In this document: positions 37,230 through 45,706 of the stretch, piece after piece
Layout of the letters: each line of letters starts with the position of its first letter
Numbering within the stretch: the stretch's first letter is position 1
Source: an uncultured Sphingomonadaceae bacterium
Lineage (GTDB): Bacteria; Pseudomonadota; Alphaproteobacteria; Sphingomonadales; Sphingomonadaceae
Reading direction: 5' to 3'
Length of the DNA stretch: 64,000 bases
NCBI GenBank assembly: GCA_947493325.1
Contig: CANLQI010000001.1
Location: 996,501 to 1,060,500 of the forward strand
The notes under the pieces: generated by a model
Told to the model about the DNA's origin: nothing
Database searches by the model: none
The model's input: only the letters and a program-made list of their open reading frames with translations
Program-made: the position numbers and the translations under genes

Positions 37230-39959
37230 CTATTCTTCTTCGCCGGCACCGGCAGCCGCGTCATTCGGATTTACTTCAGAACCGTCTTCATTTTCGGCGA
37301 TTCCTTCGTCATCCTCTTCGCTCTCATCAATCTTGGCAGCACTAACGACATATTCGCCCTTGGCAACGTCAAATAGCTTCACACCCGCACTATTGCGGCC
37401 AATAACCCGCATGCTGCCCACTGTCATACGGATCATTTTCGCCTGATTGGTGACCAGCATCAACTGTTTGTCATTACTGGCGGGAAATGATGCGACAACT
37501 TCACCGTTGCGCTTGATATTGTCGATATTGAGAATACCTTGTCCGCCGCGCCCTGATTGGCGGTATTCAAAGGCAGAAGAGCGCTTGCCATAGCCATTGG
37601 CGCAGACTGTCAGGATAAACTGCTCATTCTCACTAAATTCGGCCATGCGCTGTGCGGAAAGCGCAGGTTCGTTGTCATTCTCTTTCCATGGCGCGGCTTT
37701 CAGATATTGTTCGCGCTCTTCGGCGGTTGCTTCAAACCCGTGTACAATGGAAAGCGATATGACTTCATCATCGCCTTTCAGTTTCATACCGCGCACACCG
37801 GTCGAAGTCCGGCTCTGGAATTCACGCACGACTGTAGAGGCAAAGCGAATGGCCTTGCCTTCACGTGTGGCAAGCAGGACATCATCACCTTCGGTGAGTA
37901 ATGCAACACCGATCAGGCGGTCATCGCTGTCTTCATCAAAACGCATGGCGATTTTGCCGTTGGATGGAATATTTGTGAACGCCCCCATGGAATTTCGGCG
38001 TACCGTACCTTTGGCGGTCGCAAACATAACGTGCAGATTTTCCCATTCCGCTTCATCTTCCGGCAGTGGCAGAACGGTGGAAATTGTCTCGCCTTCCGCC
38101 AGTGGCAGGAGGTTCACCATCGGGCGCCCCTTGGTCTGCGGCCCGCCCTCGGGCAGTTTCCAGACTTTCAGGCGGTACACCTGTCCATGCGTGGAAAAGA
38201 ATAAAACAGGTGTATGCGTTGAGGTGACGAACAGCTCTGTGACGGCATCCTCATCTTTGGTGGCCATGCCGGCGCGGCCTTTGCCGCCTTTGCGCTGCGC
38301 ACGGAATGTGTCGAGCGCGGTGCGCTTGATATAGCCGCTATGTGTAACGGTCACGACCATATCCTCACGTTCCATCAGATCCTCGTCGTCAAGCCCGTCC
38401 CATGCAGGAGCGATTTCCGATACGCGCGGCGTCGCAAATTCGTCACGTACTGCGATCAATTCTTCACGGATCACTTCATACAGTTTTGCGCGATCGGCCA
38501 GAATTGATAAATATTCTTCAATTTTGCTTGCAAGTTCTTTTAACTCATCACCAATTTCGTCACGGCCCAGTGCGGTAAGGCGGTGCAGGCGAAGATCCAA
38601 TATGGCTTTGACCTGCGCTTCAGACAGTTTGTAAGTATCGCCCTCGACTTCAGTTTCAATGGCTTCGACCAGCTTGATATAGCTGGCAATTTCCGCGACC
38701 GGCCATTCGCGCGCCAGCAATGCTTCCTTGGCATCTGCGGGGCTGGACGAAGCACGGATAATCCGAACGACTTCATCCATGTTGGTCACGGCAATGACAA
38801 GACCAAGCAGGATATGCGCCCGGTCACGGGCCTTGTTCAATTCGAACTTGGTGCGCCGCGTGATAACTTCTTCGCGGAATTTGACAAATGCCTCGATAAT
38901 ATCACGCAGATTGAGCACTTCGGGGCGTCCGCCGCGAATGGCGAGCATATTGGCCGGGAAACTCGACTGTGCGGGCGTGTGCCGCCAAAGCTGGTTGAGC
39001 ACGACTTCGGGTGTCGCATCACGTTTCAATTCAATGACGACGCGCACGCCCTTACGGCTCGATTCATCACGGATATCGGAAACACCCTCGATCCGCTTGT
39101 CTTTGGCTGCCTCGGCGATTTTTTCGACAAGGCCGTTTTTGCCCACCTGAAACGGGATGGATGTGAGGACAATGGATTGCCGGTCGCCGCGGCGCTCCTC
39201 TATCTCATGCCGGGCCCGCATCATTATGGAACCCTTGCCATCATGATAGGCTGACTTTGCGCCGCTCTGCCCCAGAATGAGCGGAGCAGTGGGGAAGTCA
39301 GGGCCGGGGATAATTTCGATCAGTTCATCAATGGTAATCGCACCATTGTCGATAAAGGCAAGGCAGCCATTGATAACTTCGCCCAGATTATGGGGCGGAA
39401 TATTTGTCGCCATGCCCACGGCAATACCGCCCGCGCCATTAACCAGCAGATTCGGGAACCGCGCAGGCAATACCTGTGGCTCTTCGCGTGAACCGTCATA
39501 GTTCGGTGTGAAATTGACCGTGTCCTTGTCGAGATCATTCAGCAGGCTATTGGCGACCTTGGCAAGCCGGGCCTCGGTATAGCGCATGGAAGCCGGCGGG
39601 TCGGGGTCCATTGAGCCAAAGTTACCCTGACCGTCAATCAGCGGAACGCGCAGGGACCAGTCCTGTGTCATGCGGGCCAGTGCGTCATAAATCGCGCTGT
39701 CACCATGCGGGTGATAGTTGCCCATCACGTCGCCGACTATTTTCGCGGATTTGCGATATGCGCGGCCTGCCACAAAGCCGCCTTCCTGTGAGGCATAGAG
39801 AATGCGGCGGTGCACCGGCTTCAGGCCATCACGCACGTCGGGCAATGCGCGGCTGACTATGACCGACATGGCATAGTCGAGATAGCTGGTTTTCATTTCG
39901 TCAACAATGTCGATCCGTTCGATATCGGATGGCGGCGTGACGGTGTTTTCTTCGCTCAC
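37230..39959 (-). CDS. gyrA: DNA gyrase subunit A
   Basis: The breakage-reunion subunit of DNA gyrase, 909 residues. The catalytic tyrosine is Tyr127 (MRYTEARL). The quinolone-determining region reads HPHGDSAIYDAL with the Ser and Asp (residues 88 and 92) found in sensitive strains. The GyrA box that wraps DNA is QRKGGKG, followed by the six-bladed C-terminal propeller and an acidic tail. It begins at a GTG at 39959 after GAAGAGA. No gyrB is present, as is usual outside the origin region. Confidence 0.98.
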   Translation of the reverse strand: MSEENTVTPPSDIERIDIVDEMKTSYLDYAMSVIVSRALPDVRDGLKPVHRRILYASQEGGFVAGRAYRKSAKIVGDVMGNYHPHGDSAIYDALARMTQDWSLRVPLIDGQGNFGSMDPDPPASMRYTEARLAKVANSLLNDLDKDTVNFTPNYDGSREEPQVLPARFPNLLVNGAGGIAVGMATNIPPHNLGEVINGCLAFIDNGAITIDELIEIIPGPDFPTAPLILGQSGAKSAYHDGKGSIMMRARHEIEERRGDRQSIVLTSIPFQVGKNGLVEKIAEAAKDKRIEGVSDIRDESSRKGVRVVIELKRDATPEVVLNQLWRHTPAQSSFPANMLAIRGGRPEVLNLRDIIEAFVKFREEVITRRTKFELNKARDRAHILLGLVIAVTNMDEVVRIIRASSSPADAKEALLAREWPVAEIASYIKLVEAIETEVEGDTYKLSEAQVKAILDLRLHRLTALGRDEIGDELKELASKIEEYLSILADRAKLYEVIREELIAVRDEFATPRVSEIAPAWDGLDDEDLMEREDMVVTVTHSGYIKRTALDTFRAQRKGGKGRAGMATKDEDAVTELFVTSTHTPVLFFSTHGQVYRLKVWKLPEGGPQTKGRPMVNLLPLAEGETISTVLPLPEDEAEWENLHVMFATAKGTVRRNSMGAFTNIPSNGKIAMRFDEDSDDRLIGVALLTEGDDVLLATREGKAIRFASTVVREFQSRTSTGVRGMKLKGDDEVISLSIVHGFEATAEEREQYLKAAPWKENDNEPALSAQRMAEFSENEQFILTVCANGYGKRSSAFEYRQSGRGGQGILNIDNIKRNGEVVASFPASNDKQLMLVTNQAKMIRMTVGSMRVIGRNSAGVKLFDVAKGEYVVSAAKIDESEEDDEGIAENEDGSEVNPNDAAAGAGEEE

Positions 39960-40088
39960 AAATACATCTCTTCAGCTATTAAATAATAAGGATTTACCTT
40001 AGGCCAGAGATATGGGGAATGCCAGCTTTTCCGGGTGGTTTCGCGGCGTTTTCAACAGGTTTTTGGATGAGCGAAGTGAGAAGCTATA

Positions 40089-40790
40089 TCAGGGCCGGAT
40101 TTCTTCGCCATCCCACGCAAAAATCTTGCCGCTATCGGCAGGTTTTAGATCATCCAGAACATCCAGCAACTGCAATGCCGCACGTTCTCTGTCGAATAGC
40201 TGCGATGGCTTTACATTGGCCTGAAATGGTTTGCTGAGCGGTGTATCGACAGTGCCGGGATGCAGCGCAACCGCGATGGAGCGTTCGTTCTGCCGCCGCC
40301 ATTCTATGGAGATATTCCGAACCATCATATTAAGCGCCGCTTTGGCGGCACGGTAACCATACCATCCGCCAAGACGGTTGTCGGAGATGCTGCCCACGCG
40401 CGCGCTGATCGCGGCAAATATGCAATGCTCTTTGCGCGGCATCAGGGGCAGAAAATGTTTAGCGACCAGTGCAGGGCCTGCTGCATTGGCAATATAGTTC
40501 TGCGTCAGCCAGTCCATGTCAAGTTCACGCAGACTTTTCTCAGGACCTTTTTCGCCGGCATGCAGCAATCCGGTGGCTGTAAATACCAGCGTGGGCGCTA
40601 TGCCGGATTTTTTGAGCCGTTCAGCGGCGGTCTTGATGCTGTCCTCATGTGCAATATCAATATGGCCGCTGCCCTCAAAGCTGCGGGCAAGACGGATGAC
40701 ACGGCTATATTCGCCTTCTTCTTCCAGCGCATTGGCAATCGCATTGCCGATTCCGCCACTCGCGCCGATTATGACGGCAGTGCCGCTCAT
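40089..40790 (-). CDS. Short-chain dehydrogenase, C-factor-like
   Basis: A 233-residue NAD(P)-binding oxidoreductase. The cofactor motif is VIIGASGGIGNAIANAL, and the catalytic residues are Ser in FAAISARVGSIS, Tyr and Lys in WYGYRAAKAALNM. Overall it resembles the CsgA/C-factor branch. The substrate is unknown. The start overlaps the stop of yaaA (ATGA), so the two are cotranslated; yaaA's role in peroxide stress suggests, weakly, a related function. Confidence 0.85.
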   Translation of the reverse strand: MSGTAVIIGASGGIGNAIANALEEEGEYSRVIRLARSFEGSGHIDIAHEDSIKTAAERLKKSGIAPTLVFTATGLLHAGEKGPEKSLRELDMDWLTQNYIANAAGPALVAKHFLPLMPRKEHCIFAAISARVGSISDNRLGGWYGYRAAKAALNMMVRNISIEWRRQNERSIAVALHPGTVDTPLSKPFQANVKPSQLFDRERAALQLLDVLDDLKPADSGKIFAWDGEEIRP

Positions 40791-41545
40791 GCACGGACAA
40801 AGCGCAAAATGCTGTCATCACTATTGTCTGCGTCAAAACTGTAGCCATCACTGTCAAAAGACTTGACCGCTTCCACATCATCCAATCTGTGTTCGCAGAT
40901 ATAGCGCGCCATCATGCCGCGGGCGCGTTTGGCGGCAAAACTTATAAAGCGTGGGCCATCCGGTCCATCCTGCCGAAAGTCCACATCGACAATTCGCGCA
41001 TCCAGTTTTTTTGCGCCTTTGGCCACGCTTGCAAAATATTCCTGTGACGCAAGGTTGAGTATGGTTTGCGCATTTTGCGCTTCCAGATCCTCGGCAAGCT
41101 GCGCGGCGATATCATCACCCCAAAAATCCACAAGAGATTTGTAACGCGGCGCCCAGCGTGTTCCCATTTCCAGCCTATAAGGCCGAATATTGTCAAGCGG
41201 GCGCAGCAAGCCATATAGCCCGGATAAAATTCTTACATGATCCTGCGCAAAATCGATGGCGGCTTCATCAAGAGAGCGTGCTTCAAAGCCTGTGTAGACA
41301 TCACCTGAAAAGGCATAAATTGCCTGTCTCTCTGGCTGATCATGAAAGTTTTTATAGCGGCCATAGTTCAATTCAATTAACTTGTTCGAGACAGGCATGA
41401 TTTCCTGCAGGCGCTTTTTGCTAAGATTGGAGATTGCCGAGACCAGCTTGCCGGTACGCTCCGGAAACCTTGGCATGCTCCTTTCTTGCGTCGCTACAGG
41501 TGTTTTATAGTCAAGAGACTTCGCGGGAGATATAAGAATTATCAT
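40787..41545 (-). CDS. yaaA: Peroxide stress protein YaaA
   Basis: A 252-residue DUF328 protein. YaaA lowers free iron and protects DNA during peroxide stress in E. coli. Family blocks are the N-terminal MIILISPAKSLDYKTP, AIYAFSGDVYTGFEARSLD, ILSGLYGLLRPLDNIRPYR and NLASQEYFASV, and the C-terminal FISFAAKRARGMMARYI. The start at 41545 gives exactly the family N-terminus; the open frame continues upstream by 27 codons without similarity. It is coupled to the SDR gene downstream. Confidence 0.93.
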   Translation of the reverse strand: MIILISPAKSLDYKTPVATQERSMPRFPERTGKLVSAISNLSKKRLQEIMPVSNKLIELNYGRYKNFHDQPERQAIYAFSGDVYTGFEARSLDEAAIDFAQDHVRILSGLYGLLRPLDNIRPYRLEMGTRWAPRYKSLVDFWGDDIAAQLAEDLEAQNAQTILNLASQEYFASVAKGAKKLDARIVDVDFRQDGPDGPRFISFAAKRARGMMARYICEHRLDDVEAVKSFDSDGYSFDADNSDDSILRFVRA

Positions 41546-41687
41546 GCCGCAGTGATATACGAAGGAACTCCACGTTGCCAACCCTGCATATTGACTATAA
41601 TACATCCTAAATGACTTATCGGCCATATCAGCTCGTTCAAGCGCTATTCAGACGTGTTTTGATATGTATATTTGTAAGTTAGATGTT

Positions 41688-41707
41688 GGTCAGAATTGTT
41701 TCTGACC
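41688..41707. promoter_or_regulatory. Perfect inverted repeat upstream of the TPR-like gene
   Basis: GGTCAGAA and TTCTGACC are separated by TTGT, about 76 bases before the ATG of the secreted TPR-like gene. The following TTGAAA at 41708 could be a -35 box, which would make this an upstream operator. No T-run follows, so it is not a terminator. Confidence 0.35.
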
Positions 41708-41783
41708 TTGAAATAACGGGGTTTTAATACACATTCAAGTTATAAACAGGTCGCAACAGACGGCTTTATTCTAGGAGATAACT

Positions 41784-43136
41784 ATGCGTCGCAATTCACA
41801 TTTTTCATTGGCTGTAGCTCTTATGGCAGGTGTCGCCACCACGATGTCCTTTGCCATGCCTGCCGATGCTGCACATGCAGTGCAGAAGAAAAAGAAGAAA
41901 AAGGGAAAAGAGGCGGAAGCGCCCAAATATGAGTTGAGTGATGAATTTCGCTCTGCTGCCGGACTTGCGCAAGATGCGCTAGCCGGTGAGGACACTGCAG
42001 CGATGATTAAGGCTGTTCAGCCGTTGGAAGCATTGGCTAAAACAAGTGATGAAAAATATTTTGCAGGTCAGATTAATCTTAACCTTGCTTCAAAGACAAA
42101 TGATGTGGCTTATCAGAAGAAAGGCTTGGAATTATCTTTGCTCAGTGAGCGTCCATCTGCTGCAGACCGTGGCCTATACAATGCAACTTTGGGGCAAATG
42201 GCCCTTATTAACGATCGCAACAATGCAGCGGCACAAGACTATTTTGCGAAAGCAGTCGCTGCTGGCTACAGCAGCAACGTCATGTATTATCAATATGCGG
42301 AAGCGAAATTTGGAACTGCGATTGATAATTCAGGCGGATCAAGTATCACCAGTGCCAATGCACCCATCGCACAAGAAGGCTTGACATATCTTAGCCGTGC
42401 TTTGGAACTTCCAGATGAGAAAAATCGCCTGAATGACGCCGACTTGTATAAGCGTGGTGCAGCTATTGCCTCTGCAATCAATTCACCAGATGCGATATCC
42501 TGGGTAAAAAATTATGTGAAAACTGATCAAAGCCCTGATAGCTGGAGGATGGCACTATCGACTCTACGCAAGCAGGCCAGATACACAAATCAGGACAATT
42601 TGGACCTTATGCGCTTAATGCGCCGCACCAAATCCATGAAGACAAGCAGTGACTATGCAGAATATGTCGAAAATGCCGATGCCCGCAGTTTGCCGGGTGA
42701 GGTGGAATCTGTCTTGCGAGAAGGCACTGCCGCTGGTCTTGTGAATACATCAGACTCATATTTTTCGGCTGCACTCGCAATTACCAAGAATATTGTGAAG
42801 CAAGACCGTGCTGACCTGGGTGCCTCCGAAAGGAGTGCGCAATCAGCTTCTCATGGCCGCATTGCTCTGGCAACGGGTGACGCATATCTTGGATATGGCG
42901 AAGCAAGCAAGGCAGTCGGTTTATATGAGCTTGCACTTTCAAAAGGGGATATTGACCGTGATCGTGCATTAACTCGCTTGGGAATTGCCCATGCTGATAA
43001 TGGCGACTATGCAGCCGCACGCGAAAAATTCTCTATGGTATCAGGTGTACGTAAACCGCTTGCAGAAATGTGGATGCTTTGGGTCGACCAACAAGACACG
43101 CAATCCAATACAGCAAGTTCAACCTCTGCAAGCTAA
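41784..43136 (+). CDS. Secreted TPR-like protein of unknown function
   Basis: A 450-residue protein with a clear signal peptide (about residues 1-29, ending AMPADAA), then a Lys-rich tract (QKKKKKKGKEAEAPK). The rest is helical and resembles degenerate tetratricopeptide repeats, for example AQDYFAKAVAAGYSSNVMYY and KAVGLYELALSKGDIDRDRA; the C-terminal AIADNGDYAAAREKF-like unit is the clearest. It should be periplasmic. AGGAGA lies eight bases before the ATG. The gene is more AT-rich than its neighbours (about 40-45% G+C in sampled lines). A terminator follows. No known function. Confidence 0.75.
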   Translation: MRRNSHFSLAVALMAGVATTMSFAMPADAAHAVQKKKKKKGKEAEAPKYELSDEFRSAAGLAQDALAGEDTAAMIKAVQPLEALAKTSDEKYFAGQINLNLASKTNDVAYQKKGLELSLLSERPSAADRGLYNATLGQMALINDRNNAAAQDYFAKAVAAGYSSNVMYYQYAEAKFGTAIDNSGGSSITSANAPIAQEGLTYLSRALELPDEKNRLNDADLYKRGAAIASAINSPDAISWVKNYVKTDQSPDSWRMALSTLRKQARYTNQDNLDLMRLMRRTKSMKTSSDYAEYVENADARSLPGEVESVLREGTAAGLVNTSDSYFSAALAITKNIVKQDRADLGASERSAQSASHGRIALATGDAYLGYGEASKAVGLYELALSKGDIDRDRALTRLGIAHADNGDYAAAREKFSMVSGVRKPLAEMWMLWVDQQDTQSNTASSTSAS

Positions 43137-43158
43137 TTCAGCATAATATTTATATTTG

Positions 43159-43190
43159 GGGAGCGGTACTTAGGTGCCGCTCCCTTTATC
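43159..43190 (+). terminator. Rho-independent terminator after the TPR-like gene
   Basis: An 11-pair stem (GGGAGCGGTAC with GTGCCGCTCCC, one G-T pair) around a TTAG loop is followed by TTTAT. It lies 20 bases after the TPR-like gene and overlaps the stop of the convergent Lrp gene. Confidence 0.75.
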
Positions 43191-43662
43191 AGACTTCAAT
43201 CGGGACGCCGGGCTGATCTTTGGCTGTGCGTATTGTCAGCGAGGTCTTAACGCTGGCGACATTCGGTGCAGGCGTCAATTTCGATGTCAGAAATTCCTGA
43301 AATGTCTGCAGATCGTGCGATACTATTTTCAGGATAAAATCTATTTCGCCATTGAGCATATGACACTCACGTACTTCCGGCAGTTCTTTAATATGATCTT
43401 CAAAGAGGCGTAAATCATCTTCTGCCTGGCTTTTAAGGCTGACCATGGCAAAGACAGTAATGGCGTAGCCCAGCATATTAGGTTCAACATTGGCATGATA
43501 TGATTTGATAATGCCAGCATCTTCCAATGCGCGGACACGGCGAAGGCAGGGCGGTGCAGTCAGTCCTACACGTTCCGCCAGCTCAACATTTGTGATCCGC
43601 CCCTCAGCCTGCAATTCGGCCAGTAATTTACGATCAATCTCGTCCAGATTTGTAATGGCCAT
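43189..43662 (-). CDS. Lrp/AsnC family transcriptional regulator
   Basis: A 157-residue regulator. The N-terminal helix-turn-helix (ELQAEGRITNVELAERVGLT, then PPCLRRVRALEDAGIIKSY) and the C-terminal RAM ligand domain (LFEDHIKELPEVRECHMLNG, DFILKIVSHDLQTFQEFL) give an intact Lrp-type protein. Such regulators respond to amino acids and form octamers on DNA. There is no amino-acid gene beside it to suggest a target. The 258-base AT-rich gap upstream probably holds its promoter and that of the next gene. Confidence 0.92.
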   Translation of the reverse strand: MAITNLDEIDRKLLAELQAEGRITNVELAERVGLTAPPCLRRVRALEDAGIIKSYHANVEPNMLGYAITVFAMVSLKSQAEDDLRLFEDHIKELPEVRECHMLNGEIDFILKIVSHDLQTFQEFLTSKLTPAPNVASVKTSLTIRTAKDQPGVPIEV

Positions 43663-43812
43663 ATAATTTCTCGTTCTTTATTGTTACAAATGTCTTATTG
43701 TATGCACGTCCGGTAATTTCGTGCGGTTATGCAAGCATATACTATAATTATATTATTTTGTAGCGCAATTGTTCCGCAATGCAACTTTGCAAAAATTGGC
43801 TCGCAATATATC

Positions 43813-43834
43813 ATCCTACAGGCTAGGATATAAT
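43813..43834 (+). promoter_or_regulatory. Possible promoter with overlapping inverted repeat
   Basis: In the AT-rich gap a perfect -10 hexamer TATAAT (43829-43834) overlaps an ATCCTA...TAGGAT inverted repeat (43813-43829), about 87 bases before the kinase-like gene. No good -35 box stands 16-18 bases upstream, so this is tentative. Confidence 0.3.
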
Positions 43835-43920
43835 CACTGTATTATTTGCTTTTAAGGTATTAATTTATAAAGATAATATCGAAATAAAACGAAATACAGC
43901 AAAACTGGTTACGGATTTAT

Positions 43921-45087
43921 ATGCGTTTTGATGATCGAATAAGCACGGTTTTGGAAAGCGATGTGCCCGATGGTGTGGCCGCACATGCGCAATATATTCA
44001 GCTCGCCGATTTGCTGTCCCAGCGTTCCAGTGATTTGTCACCGTTACAAATGATAACCTGTGTGAAGCGAATACATGTATTGCGGGAGGCTGTACCTGAA
44101 GCTGAGCGTGTCAATCTGATTAAGAGTTTGCACGGCAGATTCAAAAACACATCGCTTGTTCAGTATTTTGCTGCTGCAGACCCGGTCGTTGCCAGTGCCG
44201 CGATAGCTGCCGCCGAACTTGATGACGGCAATTGGGCTGCACTTATTCCAAACCTGTCTGTACGGGCGCGGGGGTTCTTGCGCAGTCGGCGGGATTTAGG
44301 GCCGCTCGCAAAACAGGCTCTGGCAAGATTTGGTACAACCGATATGGCACTGCCATCTTATGCCGACGCTCAAAATGACGCAGATGGCATTGGCGATGAA
44401 GATGGTGCTTCAAAAAAGAATAGAAGAAAAATTGCAGAGCGGGAAATCAGTAAAATAGTTGCCCGTATTGAAGAAGTGCGAAAAGCGCGCATGGCAAAAG
44501 AAAGTGAAGATATTGCTTCCGTTTCTGAAGACTCATCTGGCCTAGTCTCTACATCGCCGGTGGATGCAAACGCAGATCAGAAAATTTCTTCTCCGGTCTC
44601 GCTGGAAAACGTCCACATCCGTGAATGGCTCCCACCTCGTATCCGGGAACGATTCAAGAAGGCCGCAAAGACTGAAGCACCTGTTTTGCAAATCAAATTT
44701 GCGAAGAATTTTCAGGGTTTTGCAGCATCCCATACAAGCGTAGAGCGTATCATTTCACGTTTATTGTCAGCATTTGCCACTTGTGTGGACGGTGAAAAAT
44801 CACTCAAACTGGAATTCAGCAATCTAAATGTTGAAATGGCGCAAATGTCGGTAAAAATACCGCAGGCTATCGTGGATATTAAAAATGCCAATTCATTTTT
44901 GGGTCATGCTGATGACCAGAATGGAACAGTCAACATAGCTTTGCGAGCTATTGATTTTTCTTTTCGGCTTGCGCGCAAGCTGGCGGAGCATGAAAATGGC
45001 ACACTCATTATGGAGAACAGCCACATCTTCCTGACTCTGCCGCGCACTGCAGAGGAGAAAGAGCAATCTGCGGGGGCTAGTCGATAA
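43921..45087 (+). CDS. Protein with degenerate histidine-kinase ATPase-like C-terminus
   Basis: A 388-residue soluble protein. The N-terminal 120 residues are helical (repeat-like, resembling DUF2336/HEAT architecture). A charged, probably coiled, segment follows (KKNRRKIAEREISKIVARIE). The C-terminal 150 residues have the ordering of a histidine-kinase catalytic domain, ending FRLARKLAEHENGTLIMENS then IFLTLPRT, which parallels the 'IARRLAEAHGGTL...LP' tail of true kinases. The Asn and glycine boxes for ATP are not visible, and no phosphorylatable His box is evident. It is more AT-rich than average. The function is unknown; a pseudokinase scaffold is a guess. Confidence 0.6.
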   Translation: MRFDDRISTVLESDVPDGVAAHAQYIQLADLLSQRSSDLSPLQMITCVKRIHVLREAVPEAERVNLIKSLHGRFKNTSLVQYFAAADPVVASAAIAAAELDDGNWAALIPNLSVRARGFLRSRRDLGPLAKQALARFGTTDMALPSYADAQNDADGIGDEDGASKKNRRKIAEREISKIVARIEEVRKARMAKESEDIASVSEDSSGLVSTSPVDANADQKISSPVSLENVHIREWLPPRIRERFKKAAKTEAPVLQIKFAKNFQGFAASHTSVERIISRLLSAFATCVDGEKSLKLEFSNLNVEMAQMSVKIPQAIVDIKNANSFLGHADDQNGTVNIALRAIDFSFRLARKLAEHENGTLIMENSHIFLTLPRTAEEKEQSAGASR

Positions 45088-45180
45088 ATATTCCGTACAG
45101 GCACGGCATGGCTTGCCAAACTACATAAAGTTCGGCTATCGGCGCGTCTGGCGTTTATTATGAAACGCCTAGCACTGGTG

Positions 45181-45257
45181 GGGCCTGTAGCTCAGTTGGT
45201 TAGAGCTGGCCGCTCATAACGGCTAGGTCGGGGGTTCGAGTCCCTCCGGGCCCACCA
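45181..45257 (+). tRNA. tRNA with CAT anticodon, probable tRNA-Ile2 (or elongator tRNA-Met)
   Basis: A 77-base cloverleaf with encoded CCA. The acceptor stem is GGGCCTG, the D-loop contains AGTTGGTTA, the anticodon loop CTCATAA gives anticodon CAT, and the T-arm is GGGGG-TTCGAGT-CCCTC. It is not the initiator, whose first pair is unpaired. The C4-G69 and C5-G68 pairs match known TilS determinants, favouring the lysidine-modified isoleucine tRNA; some annotations would call it tRNA-Met. Confidence 0.9.
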
Positions 45258-45352
45258 ATTTTCTGCTTTTGGATAAATTTCTTCATGAGCAGCAAAAAAG
45301 TGCAAAAATTGTTTTGCCTTCTCGGCCAAGTGCTATTAGGGGAGGCGGGCGT

Positions 45353-45429
<77 letters not shown>

Positions 45430-45457
45430 CTTTTCCCTTTATTCAGACATTTGGCCG

Positions 45458-45706
45458 CTATTGCGCGGTGTCGTCGTCCATCCCGGTGATGATTTCCTCA
45501 GTGTCGGCATCAATCTCGGCCTGCTTGATTTTCATGGCTTCATCCGCCGCTTCCTCAAGCGTTTTTGCTTCGGCATCGACTTTTTCGTCAATCTGCTGTG
45601 CAGCCACCTCCGGATCGTCAGAAAATTCGTCGCTGCCGCAAGCTCCTAGAGTCACGCAGAATATGGCGCTGCCCACAAGGCTTTTGGTGAAGCGGTTACT
45701 CGGCAT
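45458..45706 (-). CDS. Small putative lipoprotein, acidic
   Basis: An 82-residue protein. The N-terminus MPSNRFTKSLVGSAIFCVTL leads to the lipobox LGAC (Cys23). The mature part is a strongly acidic Ala/Asp/Glu-rich helix (about 60 residues, for example IDEKVDAEAKTLEEAADEAM), probably a coiled coil or oligomer like Lpp. It overlaps the end of the upstream M28 peptidase gene by 11 bases, so it is likely part of that transcript. No family recognised. Confidence 0.65.
   Translation of the reverse strand: MPSNRFTKSLVGSAIFCVTLGACGSDEFSDDPEVAAQQIDEKVDAEAKTLEEAADEAMKIKQAEIDADTEEIITGMDDDTAQ

Noticed and set aside
37597-38334. A 245-codon open frame on the + strand inside gyrA
   Set aside because: It lies opposite the GyrA C-terminal domain, has no recognisable motif, and follows the codon structure of gyrA.
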